Origin: Yersinia nurmii
GTDB taxonomy: Bacteria > Pseudomonadota > Gammaproteobacteria > Enterobacterales > Enterobacteriaceae
DNA: 64,000 bases
NCBI RefSeq assembly: GCF_001112925.1
Contig: NZ_CPYD01000002.1
Coordinates: 1-64,000 of the forward strand
Direction of reading: 5' to 3'
Part shown: in pieces, positions 8,192-17,424 of the stretch
How the letters are laid out: each line of letters starts with the position of its first letter
How positions within the stretch are numbered: the stretch's first letter is position 1
Notes under the pieces: model-generated
The model's database searches: none
Told to the model about the DNA's origin: nothing
What the model saw: the letters and a program-made list of their open reading frames with translations, nothing else
Program-made: the position numbers and the translations under genes

Positions 8192-9582
8192 TGCAAAAGA
8201 TTTCACCTAATACTCAAGCGATTCTGCTACTGACGGCACCACTGATTGCAGGACGTGGGATGCCGTCAGCTGAGCTTTTAACTCCGGGAGAATACAAGCG
8301 TCTTGCTCGTCATTTGCGTGAGATTCACCGTCAACCAGCAGACCTTTTAACCCCAGACGCTGATGAGATTTTACGCGCTTGTCAAACAGTGATTGATCAG
8401 AGTCGTATGCAACGTCTATTGGCTCGTGGTTTTCTATTAAGTCAGGTGCTGGAACGCTGGCAAGCGAGAGCTATTTGGGTTGTAAGTCGTGCAGATCCTG
8501 GATATCCACGCCGCCTTAAAGCTCGGCTGCGTGAAGACGCTCCAGCAATACTTTATGGCTGTGGCGATATTAGGCTACTTGACGCAGGTGGGCTAGCAGT
8601 TGTTGGATCGCGCAATGTGAGTGAGCCATTAATTGACTATACCATGTCCATTGGACGGTTAGCCGCCTGTGCTGGACGGGCCATTGTGTCTGGGGGGGCA
8701 AGAGGCATTGATCAAGCTGCCATGCGTGGTGCATTGGAGTCAGGCGGAAAGAGTATTGGTGTGCTTGCTGAACACCTTGAAAAGGCCGTAATGAATCGTG
8801 AAGAAAGAAATCGTTTACGTGACGGTAACCTCACACTAGTTTCTGCCTACGATCCAAACGCTGGTTTCAACATTGGGCATGCTATGCAGCGCAATAAGTT
8901 GATTTATGCATTGGCGGATACATCGTTGGTGGTGAATTCCGACCTTAATAAAGGGGGGACATGGGCTGGTGCCATTGAACAATTGGAGACACTAAGGTTC
9001 GTCCCTGTTTTTATTCGATCGACGGGCGAAGCTTCCGAAGGTTTAACCGGATTACAAAAAAAAGGCGCACTTCCTTGGCCCAACCCGCAAAGCGTTGAAT
9101 CCTTCAAAGACGTATTCAGTATAGCGATGCCAATGCCTGCAGCCTCTCCACAGTTAGATCTTTCTCTGTCGTCGAAAGAGGGCACGTTGTTGGCTGACGT
9201 CAAAACAGCAGAGCAAGTCTCATGCAGAACGGATTCGCAGACCGAGATTGAGCTGTCAGAACCTGCTGACATTCTTCTTGAAGAACAGCCAACAGCTGAG
9301 GCATCGGAAGAATTATCCCCATTAACAAAAGAGTCTTTAGCATCCACAAAGGACATTAAAAAATTTGAGCATGCTGAAGCAACGCCGGCCGAGGTGCTCT
9401 TCACAGCTGTACGCGCAGCGATCCAGCAACTTTTGAGCACTCCGATGAATGACGCCGAAGTAGCGGTTGCGTTGAATGTGTCGAACTTACAGGCAAAGGC
9501 ATGGTTACAACGTCTGATTGATGAGGGCGTTTTGGAGAAGCAGAGTAGACCCTTGCGTTACGTTGTTAAGAAAAAAGGATAA
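8191..9582 (+). CDS. rqlI: DprA/Smf-like nucleotide-binding protein (RqlI/PsyrA type)
   Basis: A 463-residue protein whose ATG at 8191 overlaps the helicase stop, with GAGGA at 8182-8186. The Rossmann-type DprA core spans about residues 95-300: [15 protein letters not shown] (136-142), and SGGARGID (167-174), the signatures of DprA/Smf. After a low-complexity acidic linker (about 315-390) comes a winged-helix-like end ([21 protein letters not shown]). DprA proteins bind single-stranded DNA in transformation. In the RqlHI/PsyrTA pair this partner restrains the RecQ-like toxin. Enterobacterial housekeeping dprA sits beside fmt/def, so the location beside the helicase argues for the defence version. 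It is probably co-transcribed and translationally coupled with the helicase. Confidence 0.78.
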   Translation: MQKISPNTQAILLLTAPLIAGRGMPSAELLTPGEYKRLARHLREIHRQPADLLTPDADEILRACQTVIDQSRMQRLLARGFLLSQVLERWQARAIWVVSRADPGYPRRLKARLREDAPAILYGCGDIRLLDAGGLAVVGSRNVSEPLIDYTMSIGRLAACAGRAIVSGGARGIDQAAMRGALESGGKSIGVLAEHLEKAVMNREERNRLRDGNLTLVSAYDPNAGFNIGHAMQRNKLIYALADTSLVVNSDLNKGGTWAGAIEQLETLRFVPVFIRSTGEASEGLTGLQKKGALPWPNPQSVESFKDVFSIAMPMPAASPQLDLSLSSKEGTLLADVKTAEQVSCRTDSQTEIELSEPADILLEEQPTAEASEELSPLTKESLASTKDIKKFEHAEATPAEVLFTAVRAAIQQLLSTPMNDAEVAVALNVSNLQAKAWLQRLIDEGVLEKQSRPLRYVVKKKG

Positions 9583-9754
9583 TTAGTTAAAATCGAGTGG
9601 TGCAATCCCCTTGAGCCATTTTGAGTATGGTATTGTTCATGGTCTTTGCAATTGTTTTATATTTATGTTTTTGATTTATATTGATATTTTTGTTGTATTT
9701 ATAATCGAGTGGGAATAATAGCTCGAAATAAATAACTGTTAGATAAAAATTCAG

Positions 9755-9778
9755 CCCCCGTATATTTCGGGGGTTTTT
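9755..9778 (+). terminator. rho-independent terminator after the defence genes
   Basis: CCCCCG (9755-9760) pairs with CGGGGG (9768-9773) across a 7-base loop and is followed by five T residues (9774-9778). It lies 173 bases after the DprA-like stop and would end that operon. Confidence 0.8.
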
Positions 9779-10105
9779 CATTTATTTAATGTTCTCAAAT
9801 GAAACAAGATGTTTATTGTTATTTTGTATTCTATTTTTCATATTTAATGTTCACGCCTAAGATGGCGCTAATGTATTGATTACATTTATTGAGTTGATAT
9901 AGGCTTGGCTATACATCCTAGATATTTGCTCTGCATGGATTTCATTCTTTATTTGTTAAATTTATTCTGCCTTTAACTCTATTGTTGATGATCGTAAATG
10001 CTAGCTTAATTATTATAGTAATAAAGATGGTGTTTTTTTGCTAAAAATCACTTTAAAAATTAAAAAATGAGTTCATCAATGTAATATGCCTATGCAGGAA
10101 AAATA
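9779..10105. other. AT-rich stretch without a recognisable gene
   Basis: These 327 bases are strongly AT-rich with many stops in all frames. The only useful signal is AGGA at 10096-10099, a Shine-Dalgarno for the decayed gene that starts at ATG 10106. The composition contrasts with the flanking core genes and fits an acquired or degenerate region. Confidence 0.5.
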
Positions 10106-10675
10106 ATGACGATATTTGTGGGTGAGGACCTGATATGTCATTTTTACTGTCTAGAACTAGGGCGCTATAGACAAGAGGATGGGTTGGCGAATGTCTACTT
10201 TAGTATCACGATGGCAGAGCTATTCTGTTAAGCCTTATATGCCGTTCAAACCCGATTTACAACCAGTAGTGACAATGAAACTTGATGGTATCTATCAAGA
10301 GAATTAGCCAATAATAACGCTTATGTTTATCTGAATGACAATGCGTATCATAGAGAAATGTATGACGATCTAGAAAAGCAAACAGTCATTTTTTATCTGG
10401 CTGATATTGTTGAGTATGGGGGGCTTAGCGCTGTCGGTGAAGGGACCAGAATATTTTCCAAGGTTATGAGAACTATTATATATGCAGAAGCGGTGGGGTA
10501 GTAAAATGCTATAATAGTAGGGTTGATTATAGCCGGGAAAAAGTAGAGATTAATTCCTTGTGAGGAAGTGAGTGGTTATCACTATTTGGTTAATGAGGGT
10601 GGAATACAAAGGTTAACTTTGCCAAAACTAATCCACCATGTCAGACCTATCAAAGCAATATACCTACAATTTTAA
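10106..10675 (+). pseudogene. unidentified gene broken by two stops and two frameshifts
   Basis: Reading from ATG 10106, a coherent protein can be followed for about 190 residues despite damage. Frame 2 runs to TAA at 10229-10231, continues past it to TGA at 10283-10285, then reads cleanly (LANNNAYVYLNDNAYHREMY, then VIFYLADIVEYGG) to about 10440. There the reading moves to frame 1 (QNIFQGYENYYICRSGG), runs to TGA at 10561-10563, and moves back to frame 2 (EEVSGYHYLVNEGGIQRL), ending at TAA 10673-10675. The composition is Tyr/Asn-rich with several Cys. I do not recognise the family. The Shine-Dalgarno AGGA and the continuing protein-like composition support a former gene. A short open frame at 10191-10307 in a third frame is probably chance. 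Confidence 0.55.
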
Positions 10676-11352
10676 ATGAATAGCTTCTGATTTATGCTTC
10701 TAAATTTGCATTTATTGATAAAATCAGTTCTCTCTATATAGGCAACCCAACATTACGTATGTTATTACGGCAGTCAGCGTTCAGTAGTGTTATTTGTGAT
10801 GAACGCGATAGGGTTAAATGAAAGAAAGAGAGGGGGCGGGTAATAACGCAGACTCGTACTTTTCCAGCGAAAAAGTTGGCTGCGATGTTATCCCGCTAAA
10901 ATTACGTTGATAATCGTTTCATCACTGACACCTGAAATAATGGAAATTTCGCCTCCGTAATATCTATTATATGATGATTTTTAAACTACGAAGTATATTC
11001 GTAACTTCTTATTAATAAGTATCGATGAGTATCATTGCAATCAATGAATAATATCATTTTCTTAAATGCACAGTATTGCTTTGAAATTAATAATACTGTC
11101 GTTTTTCTTTATGTTATCCGTTGAGATTGATCGTTATGACCTTGACGAATATTTACCTATCAACTAAATGTTTAAGTTATAGAACACCATAATTTACATC
11201 GCTCACAGGCGAGATAATTATTTTTTCACAACAGAACTTTTCACCTCGGCGAGCAGAGAAATACGCTGCGGTTTAGCCAGACAGTCACCTGCATCGCTGA
11301 ATCAAATCGATGATTACTGTAGGGCGTACTTAGTGTTTTGTGGAGAGAAAAC
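10676..11352. other. non-coding region upstream of the dehydrogenase operon
   Basis: About 680 bases with no open frame that looks like a gene. The first two thirds are AT-rich. GGAGAG at 11342-11347 is the Shine-Dalgarno of the following gene. The operon promoter must lie here, but I cannot point to a single convincing -35/-10 pair. Confidence 0.4.
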
Positions 11353-11862
11353 ATGTCGTTACTTCCCCCATCGATACCTCGTGTTAACGGCGTATCCCGT
11401 CGGCGTTTATTGGGATATGTCGGCGTCGGGTTAGTCGCCAGCTTGATGAGTCCGTTGTCCCTGAATGTTTTTGCTGCTTCAACCTCAACAATGCCGCTCA
11501 ATCTGGAACGATTTATGCTGGTTTCGCGTGCTTTGACCGGTAAGCGCCAGCTTAATCCTCACATCGGACAGCGGATCTATCAGGTACTAATCCTGCGCCT
11601 GCCGCAGCTCGATCAACAACTGGCTTTGCTTCAACCGCTTCCGGCTGGTGAGCCAAAAAATTGGTCGCAGGCACAGCAGGAAATTGCCCGGCAGGTTTTG
11701 CAGGCGTGGTATGTGGGCGTCGTAGGGGAAGGTGCGAATGCGGCGGTGATTAGCTACGAGAATGCGCTGATGTTTGAGGCTGTGTCTGATGTTTTAGTCA
11801 TTCGCTCCTATTGTCCTAACCAACCCGGTTATTGGGCTGCCAAGCCTGACGTGGCCATATAA
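11353..11862 (+). CDS. small (gamma) subunit of membrane-bound gluconate/sorbitol-type dehydrogenase, Tat-exported
   Basis: A 169-residue protein from ATG 11353, which follows GGAGAG at 11342-11347; an in-frame upstream start at 11338 lacks a ribosome site. The N-terminus carries a twin-arginine signal (VSRRRLLGYVGVG) and then a hydrophobic stretch ending FAAS. The rest matches the small subunit seen beside GMC dehydrogenases, often annotated as gluconate 2-dehydrogenase subunit 3 or sorbitol dehydrogenase family. It probably carries the cofactor-free subunit and co-exports the flavoprotein, which lacks its own signal. The next gene starts 17 bases downstream with AGGAG before it. The substrate (gluconate, 2-ketogluconate or sorbitol) cannot be told from this subunit. 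Confidence 0.78.
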   Translation: MSLLPPSIPRVNGVSRRRLLGYVGVGLVASLMSPLSLNVFAASTSTMPLNLERFMLVSRALTGKRQLNPHIGQRIYQVLILRLPQLDQQLALLQPLPAGEPKNWSQAQQEIARQVLQAWYVGVVGEGANAAVISYENALMFEAVSDVLVIRSYCPNQPGYWAAKPDVAI

Positions 11863-11879
11863 TTCAGGAGAATACGTTT

Positions 11880-13484
11880 ATGGCTGATACTTTGCAGGCT
11901 GACGTGATTGTTATCGGGTCCGGCGTAGCAGGAGGGCTTGTCGCGCATCAACTGGCGTTAGCGGGGAAATCGGTATTGATACTGGAAGCGGGGCCGCGTT
12001 TACCGCGTTGGGAGATAGTGGAGAATTTTCGCAATCAGCCGGATAAATCAGACAACATGGCCGCTTATCCTTCCACGTCTTACGCACCTCATCCCGAATT
12101 TAATCCTGATAATCACTACTTGATTCAAAAAGGGGAACACCCTTACGACGTACAGTATATCCGTGCTGTTGGCGGGACAACCTGGCACTGGGCCGCTTCG
12201 GCCTGGCGTTTTTTACCGAATGATTTCAAACTAAAAACGCTGTATGGCGTGGGATTAGATTGGCCCATCGACTATGCCGCGCTGGAAAAATGGTATTTCC
12301 GTGCTGAGCAGGAGCTGGGAGTTTGGGGGCCGAACAATGAAGATTTGGGATCGCCTCGCGCGCAGCCTTATCCGATGGAACCATTGCCGCTTTCATGGAA
12401 CGAGCAGCGGATTAAAACCGTATTAAATTCGAATGGGTTTTATGTTGTTACCGAGCCGGTGGCGCGGAATAGTCGTCCGTATGATGGGAGGCCAACCTGC
12501 TGCGGTAACAATAACTGTATGCCGATTTGTCCCATTGGCGCGATGTATAACGGGGTGACTCACGTTGAAAAAGCTGAACGAGCGGGGGCAATTGTTCGTC
12601 CGCAGGCGGTTGTTTATAAGCTGGAAGTGAATGATCGGCAGGAAATTACTGCGGCCTTGTTTAAAGACGCTCAGGGTGGGGAGCATCGGGCTGAAGGGAA
12701 ATTCTTCGTATTAGCCGCAAATGGCATAGAAATTCCGAAAATAATGCTGATGTCCGTCAGTGAAAAAAATCCTCGCGGAGTCGGTAATAGTTCAGATCGT
12801 GTGGGACGTAATCTGATGGACCATCCGGGTATTGGCGTGACTTTCTTGGCTAATGAAGCGCTGTGGCCGGGGCGTGGTCCGCAGGAAATGACGTCGATGG
12901 TAGGGTTCCGCGATGGCGCTTTCCGTGCTGAGTATGCGGCCAAAAAGATTCATTTATCGAATTTATCTCGCACGGACGAAGTGACAATCAATTTGCTCAA
13001 GCAGGGTGATTTACAACTGGGGCCGCAGTTGGAGGCGAAAATCCGCGACCGAGCGGCACGCTATGTACGTTTTGACAGTTTTCACGAAATTTTGCCTCAT
13101 ATGGAAAACCGCATTATTCCCAGCCCAACGGAAAAAGACGCCATCGGTATACCTAAACCCGAGTTTTATTACGCTATGGATGACTATGTGCGCAAAAGTG
13201 CATTGCATACCCAGCAGGTCTATGCCGATGCGGCACGGCTAATGGGCGGAACCGAAGTGGTATTCCATAATGATTTCGCCAACAACAACCACATTACTGG
13301 CACCACTATTATGGGGAACGACCCAAAAGACTCGGTGGTGGATGGTGATTGCCGCACACACGATCATAAAAACCTGTTTATCGCCAGTAGCAGCGTGATG
13401 CCAACCGTAGGTTCGGTTAACTGTACGCTGACTATCGCTGCGCTCTCTTTACGCATTGCCGAAACGTTAAAGGCCGAGGTGTGA
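11880..13484 (+). CDS. GMC-family FAD dehydrogenase, large catalytic subunit
   Basis: A 534-residue flavoprotein that oxidises a sugar or sugar acid in the periplasm and hands electrons to the cytochrome c subunit. The ADP-binding motif VIGSGVAGG is at residues 11-19, followed by the acidic strand end LILEAGP. The C-terminal GMC block contains NHITGTTIMG and the FAD-contacting MPTVGSVNCTLTIAA. A Cys-rich insertion (CCGNNNCMPICPIGA) is typical of gluconate/2-ketogluconate/sorbitol dehydrogenase large subunits and has been linked to an iron-sulphur cluster in this class. It has no signal peptide, so export should be with the Tat small subunit. The stop is followed one base later by the cytochrome gene. 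Confidence 0.85.
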   Translation: MADTLQADVIVIGSGVAGGLVAHQLALAGKSVLILEAGPRLPRWEIVENFRNQPDKSDNMAAYPSTSYAPHPEFNPDNHYLIQKGEHPYDVQYIRAVGGTTWHWAASAWRFLPNDFKLKTLYGVGLDWPIDYAALEKWYFRAEQELGVWGPNNEDLGSPRAQPYPMEPLPLSWNEQRIKTVLNSNGFYVVTEPVARNSRPYDGRPTCCGNNNCMPICPIGAMYNGVTHVEKAERAGAIVRPQAVVYKLEVNDRQEITAALFKDAQGGEHRAEGKFFVLAANGIEIPKIMLMSVSEKNPRGVGNSSDRVGRNLMDHPGIGVTFLANEALWPGRGPQEMTSMVGFRDGAFRAEYAAKKIHLSNLSRTDEVTINLLKQGDLQLGPQLEAKIRDRAARYVRFDSFHEILPHMENRIIPSPTEKDAIGIPKPEFYYAMDDYVRKSALHTQQVYADAARLMGGTEVVFHNDFANNNHITGTTIMGNDPKDSVVDGDCRTHDHKNLFIASSSVMPTVGSVNCTLTIAALSLRIAETLKAEV

Positions 13485-13485
13485 T

Positions 13486-14742
13486 ATGAAAAAGCAAACT
13501 CTGGTCGGGCTGGCGTTATGCGGTGCCTTTAGCGCTACGGTGCAAGGAGCGGAAGGCACGGATCTGATTAAACGCGGGGAATATCTGACTCAGGCGGCAG
13601 ACTGCGTAGCCTGTCATACCACCAAAGGGGGAAAGCCTTTTGCCGGAGGATTAGCCTTTAAAACACCGATGGGAACCTTATATTCTCCGAATATTACGCC
13701 GGATAAAGCGACGGGTATTGGGGAGTGGAATGACGAAGAGTTTATTCGGGCGCTACATGAGGGCAAAGGGAAAAACGGTGAGAATCTCTATCCCGCTTTC
13801 CCTTACACCTCATACACTTTACTGACGGATGATGATGTTAGGGCGATAAAAGCCTATCTGTTTAGTTTGCCCGCGGTACATCAACCAAATCGTGAAAACG
13901 ATATGCCATTCCCGTTCAATCAACGTTGGGGACTGTGGTTTTGGAATCTGGTGAATTTTGAAGGGCAGCGTTTCCAGCCTGATAATAATCAAAGCGCCGA
14001 GTGGAATCGCGGTGCTTACTTTGTCGAGGCATTGGGGCACTGCGGTGAATGCCATACGCCACGCAATCTCACTATGGGAATGAAAGACAGCAAAGCCTAC
14101 GGTGGCACTGAAATTAACGGCTGGACGGCATTTAATATTACTTCCGATCCTAATGCGGGGATTGGCAGTTGGAGCCAGGAACAGTTGGTTCAATACCTGC
14201 GCAGCGGCCACGTTGACGGTAAAGCGCAGGCGGCCGGACCAATGGCAGAAGTGATTGAAAACAGTACCCGCCACTTGGCAGAGAGCGACCTTAACGCGAT
14301 GGCGGTTTATTTACGAACCCTGAAACCGCTGAATCTCGACGATGAAACCAAGAGCCGCTCAGACTGGGGGCTACCGGCAACCAGCGTCGAAACGCTACGC
14401 GGCAAGGCGTTTAGCGCCGATGATTACACCGATGGCGCGCGGCTATATCTGGGTAACTGTGCCAGTTGCCACAGTTTTACCGGCGCGGGAGTTAAGGACG
14501 GTTATTATCCTTCGCTGATGAGAAACTCGGTGGTCGGAGCCACGACGCCGAATAATATGGTCAATGTGATTTTGCACGGCGTGACTCGCCAGACTAACGA
14601 CGGCGAAGTGTTCATGCCGGGCTTTGCTAACACCCTAAGTGATGAACAAGTTGCGACTCTAAGTAACTATTTGCTGCAACAGTTTGGTCAGCCGACGTTG
14701 AATATCAAAGCCGATGATGTGAAAGCATTACGCGAAAACTAG
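13486..14742 (+). CDS. tri-haem cytochrome c subunit of the dehydrogenase
   Basis: A 418-residue exported cytochrome. The signal peptide ends near VQGAEG. Three CxxCH haem sites are visible: CVACH at residue 40, CGECH at 186 and CASCH at 325, giving the three-domain layout of gluconate, sorbitol and alcohol dehydrogenase cytochrome subunits. It passes electrons from the GMC flavoprotein to ubiquinone in the inner membrane. The start lies directly after the flavoprotein stop (TGATATG), so the three genes form one operon. No clear terminator follows. Confidence 0.88.
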   Translation: MKKQTLVGLALCGAFSATVQGAEGTDLIKRGEYLTQAADCVACHTTKGGKPFAGGLAFKTPMGTLYSPNITPDKATGIGEWNDEEFIRALHEGKGKNGENLYPAFPYTSYTLLTDDDVRAIKAYLFSLPAVHQPNRENDMPFPFNQRWGLWFWNLVNFEGQRFQPDNNQSAEWNRGAYFVEALGHCGECHTPRNLTMGMKDSKAYGGTEINGWTAFNITSDPNAGIGSWSQEQLVQYLRSGHVDGKAQAAGPMAEVIENSTRHLAESDLNAMAVYLRTLKPLNLDDETKSRSDWGLPATSVETLRGKAFSADDYTDGARLYLGNCASCHSFTGAGVKDGYYPSLMRNSVVGATTPNNMVNVILHGVTRQTNDGEVFMPGFANTLSDEQVATLSNYLLQQFGQPTLNIKADDVKALREN

Positions 14743-14811
14743 CCTGAGGATAGGGGGGAATCTGGCGTGAAAGGAGCGAGACATCCGGTTACCCATTTGC
14801 AGTAGTGATTT

Positions 14812-15240
14812 TTAGTTCGGTTTTACCCAATGCATCAAAATATATTCGCCATCTTCTCCTTTGCCGGTGGCGATTTTCTGCCAGCCATTTTGCTGATAAA
14901 ACGCCAGCGCTCGCTGGTTGCGAACCAGACACTTTAACGCGCCGGTAGCGGTCAATTCCCGCTGTACGGCCTGCAGCAGTAATTTTCCCACGCCAAGACC
15001 CTGACTGCTCGGATCGACAAATAGGTTATGCAGAAAATTTTCCTCCCGAAAAACCGAAGCAAAGCCCAGCCGGATACCGTCCTCTACCGCCACCAAAATT
15101 TTCTCTCCCAACACGGCTTTATCGAAGTCTTCTAGTTGGAAATTTTCCTGATTAAGCCAGCTAAAGGCAGTCTGACGGGAAGCCAGATACAGCGTTCGTA
15201 AAAAGGGACGATCGGCTTCCTGATATTCACGAATTTTCAT
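14812..15240 (-). CDS. GNAT-family N-acetyltransferase
   Basis: A 142-residue single-domain GNAT protein. Motif A is visible as LFVDPSSQGLGVGKLLL, with the Q/R-x-x-G-x-G/A acetyl-CoA loop, and motif B as LAFYQQNGWQKI. The substrate could be an amine, amino acid or protein terminus; nothing in the sequence decides. It is convergent with the cytochrome c gene and divergent from thiD, with 99 bases to the thiD 5' region that carries the riboswitch. It is likely a monocistronic core gene. Confidence 0.75.
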   Translation of the reverse strand: MKIREYQEADRPFLRTLYLASRQTAFSWLNQENFQLEDFDKAVLGEKILVAVEDGIRLGFASVFREENFLHNLFVDPSSQGLGVGKLLLQAVQRELTATGALKCLVRNQRALAFYQQNGWQKIATGKGEDGEYILMHWVKPN

Positions 15241-15281
15241 TTTTATCTCCCTGAGTCGCGGCTTAGCCCTTTGAGCCAGAG

Positions 15282-15310
15282 TTGATCTTATCTTATCAAC
15301 CGCTGATAAT
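15282..15310 (+). promoter_or_regulatory. sigma-70 type promoter for thiD
   Basis: TTGATC (15282-15287) and GATAAT (15305-15310) are separated by 17 bases. This places the start of transcription near 15317, just before the TPP aptamer begins. Confidence 0.6.
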
Positions 15311-15318
15311 GACCGTTC

Positions 15319-15404
15319 TGACTCGGGGTGCCGCGCTAACTTACTGTGTGGCTGAGATTTTACCCGTATTACCTGATCTGGATTATGCCAGCGTAGGGAA
15401 GTCT
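15319..15404 (+). promoter_or_regulatory. TPP riboswitch (THI element) upstream of thiD
   Basis: All conserved THI-box blocks occur in order: CGGGGTGC near 15324, GTGGCTGAGA near 15348, ACCCGTATTACCTGATCTGG around 15362, and ATGCCAGCGTAGGGAAG ending about 15401. This aptamer binds thiamine pyrophosphate and lowers expression of thiamine genes. About 135 bases follow before the thiD start. I do not see a strong intrinsic terminator there, so control may be at translation initiation. Confidence 0.92.
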
Positions 15405-15539
15405 CGGCATCCTCTGGGTACCGCCTTCTTGACCGCCGGTTGGGAGGAATATGTACCTTCGACCTACCGTTTTACTCGCTTCTGCTATCACCGCCTATTT
15501 TTTGTCTCCAACGATCGTTTTTTCCGTGGAGATATGCCA

Positions 15540-16340
15540 ATGAAACGCCTTAATGCATTAACCGTAGCCGGAACTGACCCTAGCGGCGGCGCGGGTATTC
15601 AGGCCGATTTAAAGACCTTTTCTGCTTTGGGTGCTTACGGAACCAGCGTGGTAACGGCTTTAGTGGCGCAGAATACTCGAGGCGTGCAGTCGGTTTATGC
15701 GATTGACCCCGCGTTTGTGGCCGCTCAGTTGGATTCAGTCCTGAGCGATGTGCGTATTGATAGCGCCAAATTGGGTATGTTGGCCAATGAGAGTATCGTT
15801 CAGATAGTGGCAGAGAAGTTACGGCAATATCCGCTGGATTTTGTGGTGCTGGATACCGTGATGCTGGCCAAAAGTGGCGATCCGCTGTTAGAACCTGCTG
15901 CGGTGGCGGCGCTGCGTCAGCAATTGTTGCCGCTGGTTTCCCTGATTACGCCAAACCTGCCGGAAGCGGCGGCGTTGTTGGATTGTCAGCCTGCGACCAA
16001 TGAACGGGAAATGTGCGCTCAGGGGCGGGAATTGCTGGCTATGGGCTGTCAGGGCGTCTTGATGAAAGGCGGACATTTGACCGGCGGGGATAGTCCCGAT
16101 TGGCTGTTTACGGCTCATGACGAGTGCCGTTTCTGTTTACCGCGCATTGCCACTTGCCACACGCACGGTACCGGCTGCACGCTGTCGGCGGCGTTGGCGG
16201 CGCTGCGGCCAACACAGGAAAGTTGGGCGGCAACGGTTTCTGCCGCTAAATCCTATCTGCAAGGCGCGTTGGAGCAGGCGGATACGCTGGAGGTTGGGCA
16301 GGGAATCGGGCCGGTTCACCACTTTTATCGTTGGTGGTAG
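15540..16340 (+). CDS. thiD: hydroxymethylpyrimidine (phosphate) kinase
   Basis: ThiD phosphorylates 4-amino-5-hydroxymethyl-2-methylpyrimidine and its monophosphate for thiamine synthesis in the cytosol. From ATG 15540 the product is 266 residues, the same as E. coli ThiD, starting MKRLNALTVAGTDPSGGAGI. The ribokinase-family motifs include AGTDPSGGAGIQADLKTF near the N-terminus and THGTGCTLSAALAA with the catalytic Asp/Cys region near residue 210. The much longer open frame upstream runs through the TPP aptamer and is not coding. It stands alone rather than in a thiMD operon, and the riboswitch explains its regulation. Confidence 0.93.
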   Translation: MKRLNALTVAGTDPSGGAGIQADLKTFSALGAYGTSVVTALVAQNTRGVQSVYAIDPAFVAAQLDSVLSDVRIDSAKLGMLANESIVQIVAEKLRQYPLDFVVLDTVMLAKSGDPLLEPAAVAALRQQLLPLVSLITPNLPEAAALLDCQPATNEREMCAQGRELLAMGCQGVLMKGGHLTGGDSPDWLFTAHDECRFCLPRIATCHTHGTGCTLSAALAALRPTQESWAATVSAAKSYLQGALEQADTLEVGQGIGPVHHFYRWW

Positions 16341-16362
16341 CCCGGCCAGACTGACGCTTTGT

Positions 16363-17229
16363 TTATTCGGCGATCAGAAATGGGCGGGTGAGGGCGAACA
16401 GCGCCAGCGCACGCTGCAAGTGAACGGCATCAAAAGGATTCAGAATAAAGTGCTCTGCGCCTTTACGTGGGCGAATGCAGGGCAATAGGCTGATATTGCT
16501 CTGCTGATCGTGTTTCTGATCAAATATATAGCTGCCTATGTCATGTTCGTTTTCTCGCCATGAAATCATCACCGCCGCGTGAGGATGTTTATCACTTTTG
16601 GGTCGTATAGCGAAAAAATAATCTCCGGCCCAGAACCCGCTGAACTCGCCGTCAATCTGTAGGTTTTTACTGCGGAATACGGCGGAATCAGCAACCTTGT
16701 CGATGGCCTTCGGCGTAATTTCCTGATGAAGTCGCTGCCATAGCGGACGACCATTTTCCAACTGCCAGCAAGCTTCACCGAGATAATCGTTCAGAGCGAG
16801 CCAGTCTTGCTCTAACTGCTGGAGCAAGGCTTTATCCAGAATATTTCGGTATTGCTGCATGCCGTTAAGCTCGCCTTCCAGCGCCTCGTAAGTAATCAAT
16901 TCCATCGTACGTGGGCGGCGGCGGAAGCTCATCCAGAGCACCATTTTTGGAATGCGGAACTCGATAGATTGCACGCTCAGCCGATGCCGATTGCCTTTAT
17001 TCAGCACAAAACCGTTCGCAGTGCCGCGTTTATTTTGATAGTTACGTACCACCATCACGCTGTTTAGTCCCATCCAGCCGGTGACGTAGTGTTCGTCCTC
17101 TGAGTTGGCGACATCCAGATCGACCACCATTTGCAGAATCTTGTCGGTGGTGACTTTCTTTAACGCCGGAGCATCCGTCGCAGAATAATACAATTTGGGT
17201 ATGTTTTGAGACAATTCGAGGCTAGGCAT
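16363..17229 (-). CDS. uncharacterised protein
   Basis: A 288-residue soluble-looking protein that I do not recognise. It has no signal peptide and no transmembrane segment. Features are a basic cluster SFRRRPRTMELI near residue 105, a helical middle part, and a C-terminal block FILNPFDAVHLQRALALFAL. The 3' end is convergent with thiD, 22 bases apart, and it is divergent from ivy. Codon use and base composition resemble its neighbours, so it is likely a resident gene rather than a recent arrival. Nothing in the context gives its role. Confidence 0.65.
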   Translation of the reverse strand: MPSLELSQNIPKLYYSATDAPALKKVTTDKILQMVVDLDVANSEDEHYVTGWMGLNSVMVVRNYQNKRGTANGFVLNKGNRHRLSVQSIEFRIPKMVLWMSFRRRPRTMELITYEALEGELNGMQQYRNILDKALLQQLEQDWLALNDYLGEACWQLENGRPLWQRLHQEITPKAIDKVADSAVFRSKNLQIDGEFSGFWAGDYFFAIRPKSDKHPHAAVMISWRENEHDIGSYIFDQKHDQQSNISLLPCIRPRKGAEHFILNPFDAVHLQRALALFALTRPFLIAE

Positions 17230-17424
17230 AGAGACAGATCTTCTTGGTCAATAATCTGGTTTATAGCTTAACTCAAGTTGTCATACCGATTGTTGAATAA
17301 CTGAATTTAGCGTGGAAATTCGTGCCGGGGATCAACTTTTCCCTGCGTTGCGGGTCATATAAACTGAATGACAGGGCGGTGAAACCACTGCTGAATATCA
17401 AATGACATAATAAGGATTGCGATA

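Noticed and set aside
8904-9440. 178-codon minus-strand open frame
   Set aside because: It is a shadow of the acidic linker of the DprA-like gene, whose own frame has clear motifs.
10191-10307. 39-codon small protein gene inside the decayed region
   Set aside because: Another frame reads more like a continuous protein across the same bases; the short frame has no clear ribosome site.
15282-15539. N-terminal extension of ThiD by 86 residues
   Set aside because: The open frame runs through the TPP aptamer; the start at 15540 gives exactly the normal ThiD length.
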